This document shows, in pieces, positions 27,582 through 36,228 of a stretch of DNA of 64,000 nt (within the stretch, counting starts at the first letter, position 1; every line of letters starts with the position of its first letter). Origin of the DNA: CAVRZY01 sp963725415 (lineage in GTDB: Bacteria; Acidobacteriota; Terriglobia; Bryobacterales; Bryobacteraceae). Where the stretch lies: NCBI GenBank assembly GCA_963725415.1, contig CAVRZY010000120.1:1-64000 (forward strand), written 5' to 3'. The notes below the pieces were generated by a model that was not told the DNA's origin, did no database searches, and saw only the letters and a program-made list of their open reading frames with translations. The position numbers and the translations under genes were made by a program.

Positions 27582-27758
27582 TCACCGGCCCAGCGCGGCG
27601 GGTTGCCACCCAGCCAGTGCCTCCTGCCCATGGGCGGCGGAGCCGAACAGGATAATCTTGTCGGGGTGTGCGACCTGGACGATGCGGCGGACGATCTCGC
27701 TCAGGGCCTCCCGGGTGAGGGGGTGGGTACCCGTAATACGCTCGCTGTGGGCGCTCAC
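27582..27758 (-). pseudogene. Minimal nucleotidyltransferase fragment
   Basis: From GTG 27758 the frame encodes REALSEIVRRIVQVAHPDKI then ILFGSAAHGQ, the first half of an MNT-type minimal nucleotidyltransferase. The GS site is present, but the downstream Asp-x-Asp metal residues that should follow within about 12 residues are absent. Sequence after HGQ is unrelated. Such proteins normally pair with HEPN toxins as antitoxins; no HEPN gene is nearby. It is a truncated relic. Confidence 0.6.
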
Positions 27759-27817
27759 AACACGGTTCTGAGCGGCAATGGGGCATTGCGCTGTCCGGAG
27801 ACTACCTGTGGTGCGCC

Positions 27818-29156
27818 CTACCGCTTCTTGGCGGGTCTGGCTGGCTTCTTCGCCGGCGGCGCGGGCGGGGGCTCTTCCGGCTTTTGGGTGAGTTTCATGG
27901 CCCCCAGCTTCTCGGAGGCCCTTAAATACTCCAGAAAGTCGGAGGCCGAAATGGGTTCGAACTCGCCGGTGAGGAAGTCGCGGATCTCCAGCGCGGTCAG
28001 CTTGGGGGTGCGGCCCAGCAGTACGTTCAACTCGCTGGTCATGTGCCGGGGAATGGCGCCGCCGGTCTTGGCCTGGAGGGCGGCGCGCTCCTCGGCGCTC
28101 AGCTTCGCGGACGAGCCGCTGCGCTCCGGAATCAGGCGGGCCAGTTGCTTCTCGACGTCGCTCAAGGCCAGATCGCCGGCCGGGGCTTTGCGCTGCTCGG
28201 CCTGAAGCTGGTAGAAGGCCTTGGCCTCGGCTTGCAGGGCCGCGGCGCGCTGTTCGATGGCCGCCACCAGCGGGGCCAGCTTCTTCTCCGCTTCGACCGG
28301 GTTGCTGAACAGCACCCGTGCTGATCTCACGGCCTCCTTCTCCACCTCGGCTTGATGGCGGATGCTGACGTGGGCGTCGCGCCAGGCGTCGCGCAGCGCG
28401 GCCGGATCGCTGACGTCGGCCATATAGCCCAGTCCCTTGCGCTCGGCCTGGCCCATGCGCTCTGTACCCGGGCGAAGACCTCGCCGGCCACCCGCGCGGC
28501 CATCTCATCGTCGGCGGCAGCCAGCACGGTCATGGCCGCCGCGCCTACCACGGCGGCCCGCTTGAACACGGTCGAATCCAGCTTGTCCGGGGTGTCTTGG
28601 GAGGAGTGGTACCAGGGGTCCGGCCAGGTGCAGAACATTGAGGCGGGGATGCCTTGCTCCAGAAACACGGCGTGGTCGCTGGCCCCGTAGTACTTCTCCA
28701 CCACGTAATAGAGCGGATCGCGGCTGCCGTTGGGGGCCAGCACCGGCAGGGTGAACCCGTAGCCGTTGTGCCGGTAGCGCAGGCGCTCGCGGTTGGTGTT
28801 GCCGACGAACTCCAGGACGCTGGCGTTCAGGTCGTTAAGGAAGCTGGGGAAGCTGTCGGGGGTGCGATGCAGCACCCAGAAACTGCCCGCGCGGGCCAGG
28901 CTCAGGCCCTCCATGTCGAAGTTCAAGTCGGCGATGAGCTTCTTCTTGAGGTCCGGGTGCTTGTCGAGCCAGAGGCGGGTGCCCGAGATCTCCGGCACCC
29001 ACAAGAAATGGATGGTGCGCCTGGGTCTGGGCAGCTTGCCTTCCTGCACCACTTGGCGGGGAAAACTTCTGCCTTGACGATCGAGCGCAGGGTGATCTCC
29101 TGGCCTTGGGCCAGGCGCGCCGCCAGCTCGCGACCCACGCGGGGGGAGCGTAACAT
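27818..29156 (-). pseudogene. Truncated duplicate of the M28 peptidase gene
   Basis: This segment repeats the 3' two thirds of the M28 peptidase gene at 32750-34892. It keeps RVGRELAARLAQGQ, FLWVPEISGTRLWL, NFDMEGLSLARAGSF, YHSSQDTPDKLDS and the whole C-terminal region (LARLIPERSGSS, MTSELNVLLGRTP). About 155 bases are missing between AEVFPAK and VQEGKLP, removing the AHLYEG and NDDASG segments that carry metal ligands; the join lies in a CTGCACCA microhomology. A second frame change near 28460 breaks AGEVFAR from GQAERKG. The N-terminal third is gone, ending near 29145. Confidence 0.85.
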
Positions 29157-29248
29157 CCGAGTCTCCTTCTCACAGCAGGCGACACTTCCATCATAAAGTG
29201 AGACTGCGAATTGTTGCCCTGCAACGCTGACTTAAGATGAAAAGCTGT

Positions 29249-29330
29249 GACGTCGAAGCGCATCACAGCCTGGCAGCGCAGCTGCCTTGGGCGCAGGGGG
29301 TCGGAGCTTCGAATCTGCCCGCCCCGACCA
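29249..29330 (+). pseudogene. Degenerate tRNA-Pro(UGG)
   Basis: The 3' part reads as a tRNA-Pro. There is an anticodon arm CTGC-CTTGGGC-GCAG at 29282-29296, giving anticodon TGG. A GGGTCGGAG variable/T-stem start and TTCGAAT T-loop follow, then CGCCCCG with discriminator A and CCA ending at 29330. A D-arm remnant is visible (GCGC 29258-29261 and GCGC near 29276, around GCCTGG) but its loop is 5 bases too long. The T stem does not pair, and no 5' strand pairs with CGCCCCG. It is probably not a functional tRNA; an intact gene should exist elsewhere. Confidence 0.7.
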
Positions 29331-29375
29331 ATGGAATCAAGGGTTCCGTGAGATAAGGCAAATCCGCTGCAGATG

Positions 29376-29588
29376 ATTTTGTAGCTGGTGCGTTCCGTCA
29401 CGGGCGCTGGTTGCCGAATCGCGCGGAGGGGCGCGCCAGTGTTTTCAGTGGCTCACTCGCAGGTCACCTGCACAAAAGGCAGGTGCGTGGCCTCGACTGA
29501 AAGGCAGCGCGCCTCGAAAACTGAAGGCTCGGCAATTGCTGAGCGCACCTGCAGGAGTAGCCCCTTCGAATCTAGCCGCCTCGACCAA
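29376..29588 (+). repeat. att-like repeat unit: flank plus tRNA-Pro 3' half (degenerate)
   Basis: It begins with ATTTTGTAGCTGGTGCGTTCC, resembling the flank starts at 31441 and 32543. It ends at 29551-29588 with CCTGCAGGAG, TTCGAATCTAGCCGCC and TCGACCAA, which align base for base with the 3' end of the tRNA-Pro copies apart from several substitutions. It is the most degenerate of the four copies. Confidence 0.55.
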
Positions 29589-29759
29589 TCTTCGACTCTC
29601 CGCCAAGAACAGGGTAGACCCCGAGCTGCGAGTTGACCGCAACTGGTACAATTCTCGTTTGCCGCGATCCTTCGAAACCGATTCGCCGCCCGAGTCTCTC
29701 GATGCTGGTAACCGCGGGTGTCCGAACCATTCGTCTCCGGCACCGAGCAGAGGTCCCCG

Positions 29760-31175
29760 ATGAAACCTCCCCAACCCACTAAGAACATCGTGGATGTCAT
29801 TTTGGAATTCGCTCAACACCATCCCCAGATATCAAAAGAGTGGACCTCCGTAGCAGCCGAGCGGCGAGAGAACGACCTGCGTTTCATTTCATCAGGGGTT
29901 TGGGAAGCTGCGATGCTGACGCTTTTGCCGCTTGACACCCCTGAGGTGACGCAGTTCTTGGTCGGCCTGTTCTTGAGTGAGCCTTACTCTATCAACAAAA
30001 AGCACGAAATCCTCAGCGTCCTCGTGGGGCGGCCGCTGCCAGACGCTTTCGTGCTCGAGTTGCTCGCCTATCAACGCCTCCTACGCACCCAGCGGTACGA
30101 AGACAGCACCTATGGACGATACGACGCCACGCCCTCGTGGGTATCGAGGAAGCCTGGGGAGTTAATAGACCATACATTCGGACAACTGAAACCATCGGAA
30201 GACAAGTACCTCTTTCAATACCTTGAATCGGAACAAGATGCTCAGAACAGGTGCGCGGCGGCGCGCGCCCTGGGGCGGCTTCGAACTCCTGACGGCGAGC
30301 ATTACCTCATGCGAGTAGTGAGGGAATCACTGGATGAAATCGATGCCCGCTTGATAGCGTTGGATGAGGCCCATGCCGGCGGCGGTGACGGCTTGCTGGC
30401 CGCGAAAGTGGAATTGATAACATCCAACACGCTGAATGCCGCCTTTGGCTGGCTGGCCGCTGGGATCGATGGTCTGGGCCTGTCCCGCAGCGCTATGTCC
30501 CTGCCATTGCTTTCCGAGTGCCTCAAGTACGGAGATTTGTGCCCGAATCGAACCATGCGAAGATGCTTCTGGAATGTAGTGCCAGCCCTGGCGATGATCT
30601 CGACTCCTGAGTCCATTCCCTTGTTGCTGTCTCTGCTGACAGGGCCGAAGACCGCGGAATGGGAAGAGGTTGCCAGCGTACTATGGCAGACGCGGAATCC
30701 GGTTGTCGTTGAGCCATTAATAGAACTACTCAAACACGAGGACTGCGGAGTCCGGGGTGCGGCGGCATATTCACTCGGCCAATTGGGAGATCCGCGAGCG
30801 TGCCCGCCGCTCCGCGCGCTGCTAGACGATGACTGGCCCGCCAGCAAGTATGCCCGCAAGGGAAAGCAGGTCAGGCATGTCGCAAAGGAGGCTCTGGAAA
30901 AGCTCGGAGAGAAACACCGCTTCAAATTCACTCTCGTCGACAACCCCGGCTGCACCATTTGTGAGCGCAGAATGGCAAAGTCTCTGGCCGCATGGATAGA
31001 GACGGACTACTTCGTGCAGCACGCGGAAGCCGGATGGAGACCAGCACGGCTGCATCGCGGCCATGCCTGGCCTGACCATGCAAATTCATGCCCGTATGAC
31101 TATTGGGTGGTCTGCCCAGAGTGTCGTCAGGACTACGTGTCGTCTGGCGGGCGAACCGAGGAGCCTTTTGTCTAG
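29760..31175 (+). CDS. HEAT-repeat protein with C-terminal zinc-ribbon-like region
   Basis: This protein of about 471 residues starts at ATG 29760 (a GTG at 29718 is an alternative). Helical HEAT-like repeats dominate. Examples are NRCAAARALGRLRTPDGEHY near residue 165 and VVVEPLIELLKHEDCGVRG followed by AAAYSLGQLGDPRACPPLRA near residue 330. The C-terminal 80 residues contain CTICER, then histidines and CPYDYWVVCPECRQDY, i.e. two CxxC pairs that could bind zinc. There is no signal peptide, so it is probably cytoplasmic. No family name is recognised. It lies alone between two tRNA-Pro 3'-half repeats and reads as cargo of an integrated element. Confidence 0.75.
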   Translation: MKPPQPTKNIVDVILEFAQHHPQISKEWTSVAAERRENDLRFISSGVWEAAMLTLLPLDTPEVTQFLVGLFLSEPYSINKKHEILSVLVGRPLPDAFVLELLAYQRLLRTQRYEDSTYGRYDATPSWVSRKPGELIDHTFGQLKPSEDKYLFQYLESEQDAQNRCAAARALGRLRTPDGEHYLMRVVRESLDEIDARLIALDEAHAGGGDGLLAAKVELITSNTLNAAFGWLAAGIDGLGLSRSAMSLPLLSECLKYGDLCPNRTMRRCFWNVVPALAMISTPESIPLLLSLLTGPKTAEWEEVASVLWQTRNPVVVEPLIELLKHEDCGVRGAAAYSLGQLGDPRACPPLRALLDDDWPASKYARKGKQVRHVAKEALEKLGEKHRFKFTLVDNPGCTICERRMAKSLAAWIETDYFVQHAEAGWRPARLHRGHAWPDHANSCPYDYWVVCPECRQDYVSSGGRTEEPFV

Positions 31176-31835
31176 CTCTCGGCGACAGATCAAACCACTT
31201 CCGACCTCGGGCCAGCGGTCAAGGACAATCTTCGGCGGGGTCGGTCCGTCGAAGCAACCGACACCCAACATCCGGCATCCCGCACAGTCGCCAGGTCGGG
31301 GCGGGAGCATCGGCCGACGGAGAAGCCGTGGTGGGCGTTTTGGAGATAGTCAAGCTTCCCGACTGGAAACTGCCCGCACTGGGCAGTGTCTCACGCTGCC
31401 ATCCGGCGAATCTAGGCAAGCGCTGCCCCGGCTGTAGACAATTGTGTAGCTGACCGGTGCTTCCGGGTTCAACAGGATTCCACAGGCTTCAACTGGCTGC
31501 CCGTATCTGCTTGAAACGTAAGGCACTGAAAACAGGGCGTTTTCGGAAGAGGCCGGAAACCGCCTTGGGCGCAGGGGGCCGGAGCTTCGAATCTGCCCGC
31601 CCCGACCAAAAGGATCAAGAGCCGCTCTGCGCCATTAATGGGGCTCTACGTCATTAATGGGGGCGGGACCCGCCGCTGACTGACCTCAAGAACACATTAC
31701 CTTAACTCTGAGTCTGTAGTTCAAGAAGTTGCGAAAGCCATGAACTTGGGGCTCGGAGTGGTGCTCGAACGGTTGCGTTCGCCCAGACTTTAGTGCTACA
31801 AGGAAAATCCGCATCGTCGGCCGGGAGAATGTCGA
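31176..31835. other. Intergenic stretch holding an att-like repeat
   Basis: No gene is supported. The content is the end flank and tRNA-Pro 3' half at 31441-31609, then about 225 bases of unassigned sequence before the next cargo gene, with CATTAATGGGG units repeated near 31635 and 31652. Confidence 0.5.
31441..31609 (+). repeat. att-like repeat unit: flank plus tRNA-Pro 3' half
   Basis: The flank begins ATTGTGTAGCTG, contains GCTTGAAACGTAAG near 31509 and a small hairpin GAAAAC..GTTTTC near 31528-31544. The 48-base tRNA part at 31562-31609 starts GCCTTGGGCGCAGG and ends CCGACCAA. The tRNA part matches the copy at 29284-29331 at nearly every base, including the unusual CTGCCCG in the T stem. 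Confidence 0.8.
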
Positions 31836-32384
31836 ATGGACCGAAAAGAGTTCTTTGCCGCCTCTGTGAAAGGAACGTTGGGATGCTGTGCGCTCGCTCT
31901 ATTCGATGGCACGGCCTCCGCTCAGTCAGCTAAGGCGTCGGAACCGGACCCCGAGAAGGAGTTCGTGAAGAACTGGTTGGCTGATCTGTTCGACGCTATG
32001 GAGCAGGAACTCGACGAGAAGACCAAAGTGAAGCTCATGGCCGGCTGCGGGCGGGGCTGCTTCCGGCGTTTCCAGTTCAAGCAGGATATCGCGCGGCTGG
32101 GGAAAGGCAGCATCGACGCCCTGCTGGACGCCTATAAGAAGAACTTCGAGGTCTGGCGCGAAGGCGGCGTGGTTCACGTCCGCTACGGCGCAGTTACCAA
32201 GCAGTGCTACTGCCCGGCCGCCCGGTACCATCCGGTAAAGCCCCGCGACATGCACTGCGAGTGCACCCGCGCCACCCACCAGACGATCTTCGAGACTGCC
32301 CTGGGCCGGCCCATCCACGTTGAGATCGTGGAGTCCCTGCGAAGGGGTGGCCCGACGTGCCACTTCGTGGCCCACGTAGCTTGA
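31836..32384 (+). CDS. Cysteine-rich protein with Tat-like leader, function unknown
   Basis: This 182-residue protein starts DRKEFFAASVKGTLGCCALA, a weak Tat/lipoprotein-like leader. The body contains AGCGRGCFRRF, TKQCYCPAARYHP, HCECTRATHQTIFETALG and a last strand RRGGPTCHFVAHV. The eight or so conserved-looking cysteines suggest metal or cluster binding. The end resembles V4R/ATC-hydrolase-like small-molecule domains (GG.x.C.F pattern), and DUF6144-type proteins share the feel, but I cannot assign a family. It is the sole gene between two tRNA-Pro 3'-half repeats. Confidence 0.7.
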   Translation: MDRKEFFAASVKGTLGCCALALFDGTASAQSAKASEPDPEKEFVKNWLADLFDAMEQELDEKTKVKLMAGCGRGCFRRFQFKQDIARLGKGSIDALLDAYKKNFEVWREGGVVHVRYGAVTKQCYCPAARYHPVKPRDMHCECTRATHQTIFETALGRPIHVEIVESLRRGGPTCHFVAHVA

Positions 32385-32749
32385 CCGGGGACCCCAGAGG
32401 CATTGTCGCGAGCTGTCGATCGGATGCTCATGGAGCGGTTGTGTGTTGCGGCCCTCCGAAGTTCGACCCCTGTGGTGCAAGCCTAACGGCACTAGTTTCA
32501 ACACGGAGTTATTCGAGTGCGCAGTCCGAAACTGTAGATGATATTGTAGCTGCCCGGTGCTTCCAGGCCCAACAGAGTTCAATAGGTTTCAACCGGTTAC
32601 CCGTATCCGCTTGAAACGTAAGCAGTTGAAAATAGAGGATTTTCGGCGGATGCCGCATCTGCCTTGGGCGCAGGAGGTCGGAGGTTGAAATCCTGTGACC
32701 CCGACCAATGTCTTCAATGGAATCGCCGAGATACTGGCCCACAAACGCC
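32385..32749. other. Intergenic stretch holding the last att-like repeat
   Basis: No gene is seen. The repeat unit at 32543-32708 fills most of it. The remaining 41 bases run to the stop codon of the M28 peptidase gene, which faces the repeat. Confidence 0.5.
32543..32708 (+). repeat. att-like repeat unit: flank plus tRNA-Pro 3' half
   Basis: The flank starts ATTGTAGCTGCCCGGTGCTT, contains GCTTGAAACGTAAG near 32610 and the hairpin GAAAATAGAGGATTTTC. The tRNA part at 32661-32708 is again 48 bases, with anticodon arm CTGC-CTTGGGC-GCAG and a better T arm (GGAGG TTGAAAT CCTGT). No D-arm or 5' half lies upstream, so this is a 3' half only. Confidence 0.8.
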
Positions 32750-34892
32750 CTACTTCTTCTCCCCGCGCCTGGCCCCCTTCTTCGCCGGGGGCGCCGGTGG
32801 CGCGGGTGGGGGCTCTTCCGGCTTCACCGTGAGTTTCATGGCTCCCAGCTTCTCGGAGGCCCGCAAATAGTCCAGGAACTCCGACGCCGGGATGGGTTCA
32901 AACTCGCCGGTGAGGAAGTCGCGGATCTCCAGCGCGGTCAGCTTGGGGGTGCGGCCCAGCAGCGCGTTCAATTCGCTGGTCATGTGCCGGGGAATGGCGC
33001 TTCCGGTCTTGGCCTGGAGGGCGGCGCGCTCCTCGGCGCTCAGCTTCGCGGAAGAGCCGCTGCGCTCCGGGATCAGGCGGGCCAGTTGCTTCTCGACGTC
33101 GCTCAAGGCCAGATCGCCAGCCGGGGCTTTGCGCTGCTCGGCCTGAAGCTGGTAGAAGGCCTGGCCTCGGCTTGCAGGGTTGCAGCGCGCTGCTCGATGG
33201 CCGCCACCAGCGGGGCCAGCTTCTTCTCCGCTTCGGCCGGGTTGCTGAAGAGCACCCGCGCCGAGCGCACCGCCTCCTTCTCGACCTCGGCCTGGTGGCG
33301 GATGCTGACGTGGGCGTCGCGCCAGGCGTCGCGCAGCGCGGCCGGATCGCTGACGTCGGCCATATAGCCCAGCCCCTTGCGCTCGGCCTGGCCCATGCGC
33401 TCGGTGCCCCGGGCGAAGACCTCGCCGGCCACCCGCGCGGCCATCTCATCGTCGGCGGCAGCCAGCACGGTCATGGCCGCCGCGCCTACCACGGCGGCCC
33501 GCTTGAACATGGTCGAATCCAGCTTGTCCGGGGTGTCTTGGGAGGAGTGGTACCAGGGGTCCGGCCAGGTGCAGAACATCGAGGCGGGGATGCCTTGCTC
33601 CAGAAACACGGCGTGGTCGCTGGCCCCGTAGTACTTCTCCACCACGTAGTAGAGCGGATCGCGGCGTGCCGTTGGGGGCCAGCACCGGCAGGGTGAACCC
33701 GTAGCCGTTGTGCCGGTAGCGCAGGCGCTCGCGGTTGGTGTTGCCGACGAACTCCAGGGCGCTGGCGCTCACGTCGCTGAGGAAGGTGGGGAACGTGTCG
33801 GGGGTGCGATGCAGCACCCAGAAACTGCCCGCGCGGGCCAGGCTCAAGCCGGCCATATCGAAATTCAAGTCGGCGATCAGCTTCTTCTTGAGGTCCGGGT
33901 GCTTGTTGAGCCAGAGCGCGGGTGCCCGAGATCTCCGGCACCCACAGGAAGCGGATGGTGCGCCTGGGCTTGGGGAGCCGGCCTTCCTGGACCAGGCGAA
34001 GATAGGTGCGGCCCATCTCGAGTGTCATGGCGCAGCCGGAAGCGTCGTCGTTGGCGCCCTGCTTCTGGTAACCCTCGTAGAGGTGCGCGCTGACGGCGAT
34101 CTCCTGGTCGCTGGAGCCGTCGCCGGGAATGACGGCCTGCACCACTTCGCTCCTGGCAGGGAAGGCTTCCGCCTTGACGATCGAGCGCAGGGTGATCTTC
34201 TCGCCGGCGGCCAGGCGCGCCGCCAGCTCACGGCCCACTCGGGGCGAAACGGCCCAGCCGAACACCGGCTGCTTGCTCCCGCCGGCCGACCCGAAGCCCA
34301 CAAACTGCGACATGCCGATGTCGGAGTAACCCTCGGGATACATCACCGCGTAGCTGACCACGCCCACCGCCCCGCGCCCGGAGACGGCCAGGCTTCGCAG
34401 CACGCCGGCCCGCGCCGAGCCCAGCACGATCTTGCCCTTCACGTCCTTGCCGGCGTAGTCCTCGGCACGAGCGCCGCCGCCGACGTCCACCAGCTCGGCG
34501 GTCACGTTCCCCGATTCACTGCCTGAGGCAATCGCGATGGCCACGTCGTGCACGTCGTAGATCTTGCGAAGTTGCGGCTTCACTTCCCACAGTTGGGCTT
34601 CGTGGGCGTGCCAGATCCGTTGCCCGCCCGGAAAGGATTCGATCTCCACGTTGCTGTAGCCATATTCCTTGGCGAAGCGGGCCATCACCTCGCTTTCGCG
34701 GAAATGGCTTTCGTATTCGGCTTGGGAGCGGACGCGCGGATAAGGCACCAGCTCGAGCACGTGGTCGAGGCCCCGCTCGCCGGAGACCTCGTTGATAATG
34801 GCGCGCATCTGGTCCCAGTTCAGCAAGGTGCGGTCCTCGCGTTCCTGTGCACAGGCGAAAGCTATAGACAAGAGCAAGACGATTCTCTTCAT
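32750..34892 (-). CDS. Exported M28-family peptidase with three frameshifts
   Basis: This zinc aminopeptidase-like protein of about 710 residues starts at ATG 34892 with a leader (KRIVLLLSIAFACAQ). A protease-associated region (DYAGKDVKGKIVLGSARAG) precedes the catalytic part: AHLYEGYQKQGANDDASG with the first His and bridging Asp, then VPEISGTR where the usual Glu-Glu is Pro-Glu, NFDMAGL, and YHSSQDTPD with the last His. A lysine/proline-rich tail ends it. Compared with its truncated duplicate, the DNA has one extra base near 33919, one extra base near 33666 and one missing base near 33161. The reading frame is therefore split into four parts. Confidence 0.82.
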
Positions 34893-34992
34893 GGGGGCTA
34901 GTAAAGCACAAAGGCGCGCTGCACACAAACCCGGGCGTGAAAACGTGTGGGAACGCCTGTTGCGCCGGGGCGGTCTGGGGTAAGCTGAGGAG

Positions 34993-35487
34993 ATGAGCCA
35001 GGAGACCAGGCCGCTGGTGGCTGTGATAATGGGCAGCAAGTCGGACTGGGAGACGATGCGCCAGGCCACCGAGACGCTGGGGAAGTTCGGCATTCCGCAC
35101 GAGACGCGCATTCTGTCGGCCCACCGGACGCCGGTGCAGACAATCGAGTACGCCGAGAAGGCGCAGGCGCGGGGCGTCGAGGTGATCATTGCCGGGGCGG
35201 GCGGCGCGGCGCACCTGGCGGGAGTGATCGCCGCGCACACGTTGCTGCCGGTGTTGGGGGTGCCGATGGAAAGCCCGGCGCTGATGGGGCTGGACTCCCT
35301 GCTTTCGACGGTCCAGATGCCGGGCGGGATTCCGGTGGGCACTTTGGGGATCGGCAAAGCCGGAGCGATCAACGCGGCGCTACTGGCGGTTTCGATCTTG
35401 GCCAATAACCATCCGGAACTGCGGGAGAAACTGCGCGAGTTTCGCGAGCAGCAGGCCAACAAAGTGCTCGAGCAAACTCTGCCGTAG
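34993..35487 (+). CDS. purE: N5-carboxyaminoimidazole ribonucleotide mutase
   Basis: This 164-residue protein rearranges N5-CAIR to CAIR in purine synthesis. It has the class I PurE motifs VAVIMGSKSDWETM and RILSAHRTPVQTIEY, then VIIAGAGGAAHLAGVIAAHT, LPVLGVPMES and QMPGGIPVGTLGIG. It is single-domain and lacks the N-terminal extension that marks the related LarB enzyme. GAGGAG lies immediately before the ATG. The M28 gene diverges from it. It is 30 bases upstream of the sirtuin gene. Confidence 0.97.
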   Translation: MSQETRPLVAVIMGSKSDWETMRQATETLGKFGIPHETRILSAHRTPVQTIEYAEKAQARGVEVIIAGAGGAAHLAGVIAAHTLLPVLGVPMESPALMGLDSLLSTVQMPGGIPVGTLGIGKAGAINAALLAVSILANNHPELREKLREFREQQANKVLEQTLP

Positions 35488-35517
35488 GAAGCCGCTTTCC
35501 AGCGATAATAGGAACTT

Positions 35518-36228
35518 GTGGAACAGGCGCGGGAGTGGCTTCGAGCGGCGACCTCGGTGGCGGCGCTGACCGGCGCCGGGATTTCGGCGGAGAGCGGGAT
35601 TCCGACTTTCCGGGGCGCCGGCGGGCTGTGGAGGCAATTTCGGCCGGAAGAACTCGCCACCCCGGAGGCCTTCGCGAGAGACCCCCGGCTGGTGTGGGAG
35701 TGGTATGACTGGCGGCGCGGCCTGATTGCGGCGGCCAAGCCCAATGCGGGCCACCTGGCGCTGGCGGAACTGGAGAGAAGCAAGCCGCACTTCACGCTGA
35801 TCACCCAAAACGTGGACGGGCTCGATGAGCGGGCCGGGTGCCGGAACGTCCTGAAGCTGCACGGGGACATCTGGGTGATGCGCTGCACGGGGTGCGGACG
35901 GGAGCGGCGCGATGAAACGCCCTCGCTGGCGGAGTTGCCGCCGCGTTGCGAGTGCGGCTGCCTGCTGCGCCCGGGGGTGGTGTGGTTTGGAGAAGCGCTG
36001 CCCGGTGAAGTCTGGCGGGAGGCGGAGGATGCGGCGCGCTCCGCCGGCGTGTTCCTGGTAATCGGGACTTCGGCGGTGGTGTATCCGGCTGCGGGCTTGA
36101 TTTGGCTGGCCCGCTCGTCGGGAGCCAAGGTGATCGAGATCAACCCGGAAGAGACGCCACTTACAGGACAACTGGACCGGGCGCTGCGGGGGGCAGCCGG
36201 CGAGTTGTTGCCTCAGCTAATCGCATGA
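35518..36228 (+). CDS. cobB: Sir2-family NAD-dependent deacylase (sirtuin, class III type)
   Basis: This 236-residue protein removes acyl groups from lysines using NAD. It starts at GTG 35518. Motifs are GAGISAESGIPTFRG (NAD), TQNVDGLDERAG, the catalytic His in KLHGDIW, a zinc site CTGCG...CECGC and GTSAVVYPAAG. The YxxR signature typical of desuccinylases such as SIRT5 and CobB is present as WYDWRR. Its stop overlaps the larC start by ATGA. Confidence 0.93.
   Translation: MEQAREWLRAATSVAALTGAGISAESGIPTFRGAGGLWRQFRPEELATPEAFARDPRLVWEWYDWRRGLIAAAKPNAGHLALAELERSKPHFTLITQNVDGLDERAGCRNVLKLHGDIWVMRCTGCGRERRDETPSLAELPPRCECGCLLRPGVVWFGEALPGEVWREAEDAARSAGVFLVIGTSAVVYPAAGLIWLARSSGAKVIEINPEETPLTGQLDRALRGAAGELLPQLIA

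Larger units (their letters stand above)
29157..29717. other. Integration-site zone before the HEAT-repeat gene
   Basis: No coding gene is supported. The stretch holds the degenerate tRNA-Pro (29249-29330) and a first repeat unit with its tRNA 3' half (29376-29588), described separately. Confidence 0.6.

Noticed and set aside
29249..32708. An integron-type attC array as the explanation for the repeats
   Set aside because: The repeats match tRNA-Pro from the anticodon arm to CCA and lack paired attC core sites; no integron integrase is present.
33486..36143. An 885-codon minus-strand frame spanning the sirtuin, purE and M28 region
   Set aside because: Only its middle part (from 34892 downward) is the M28 peptidase; the rest is antisense to purE and the sirtuin gene.
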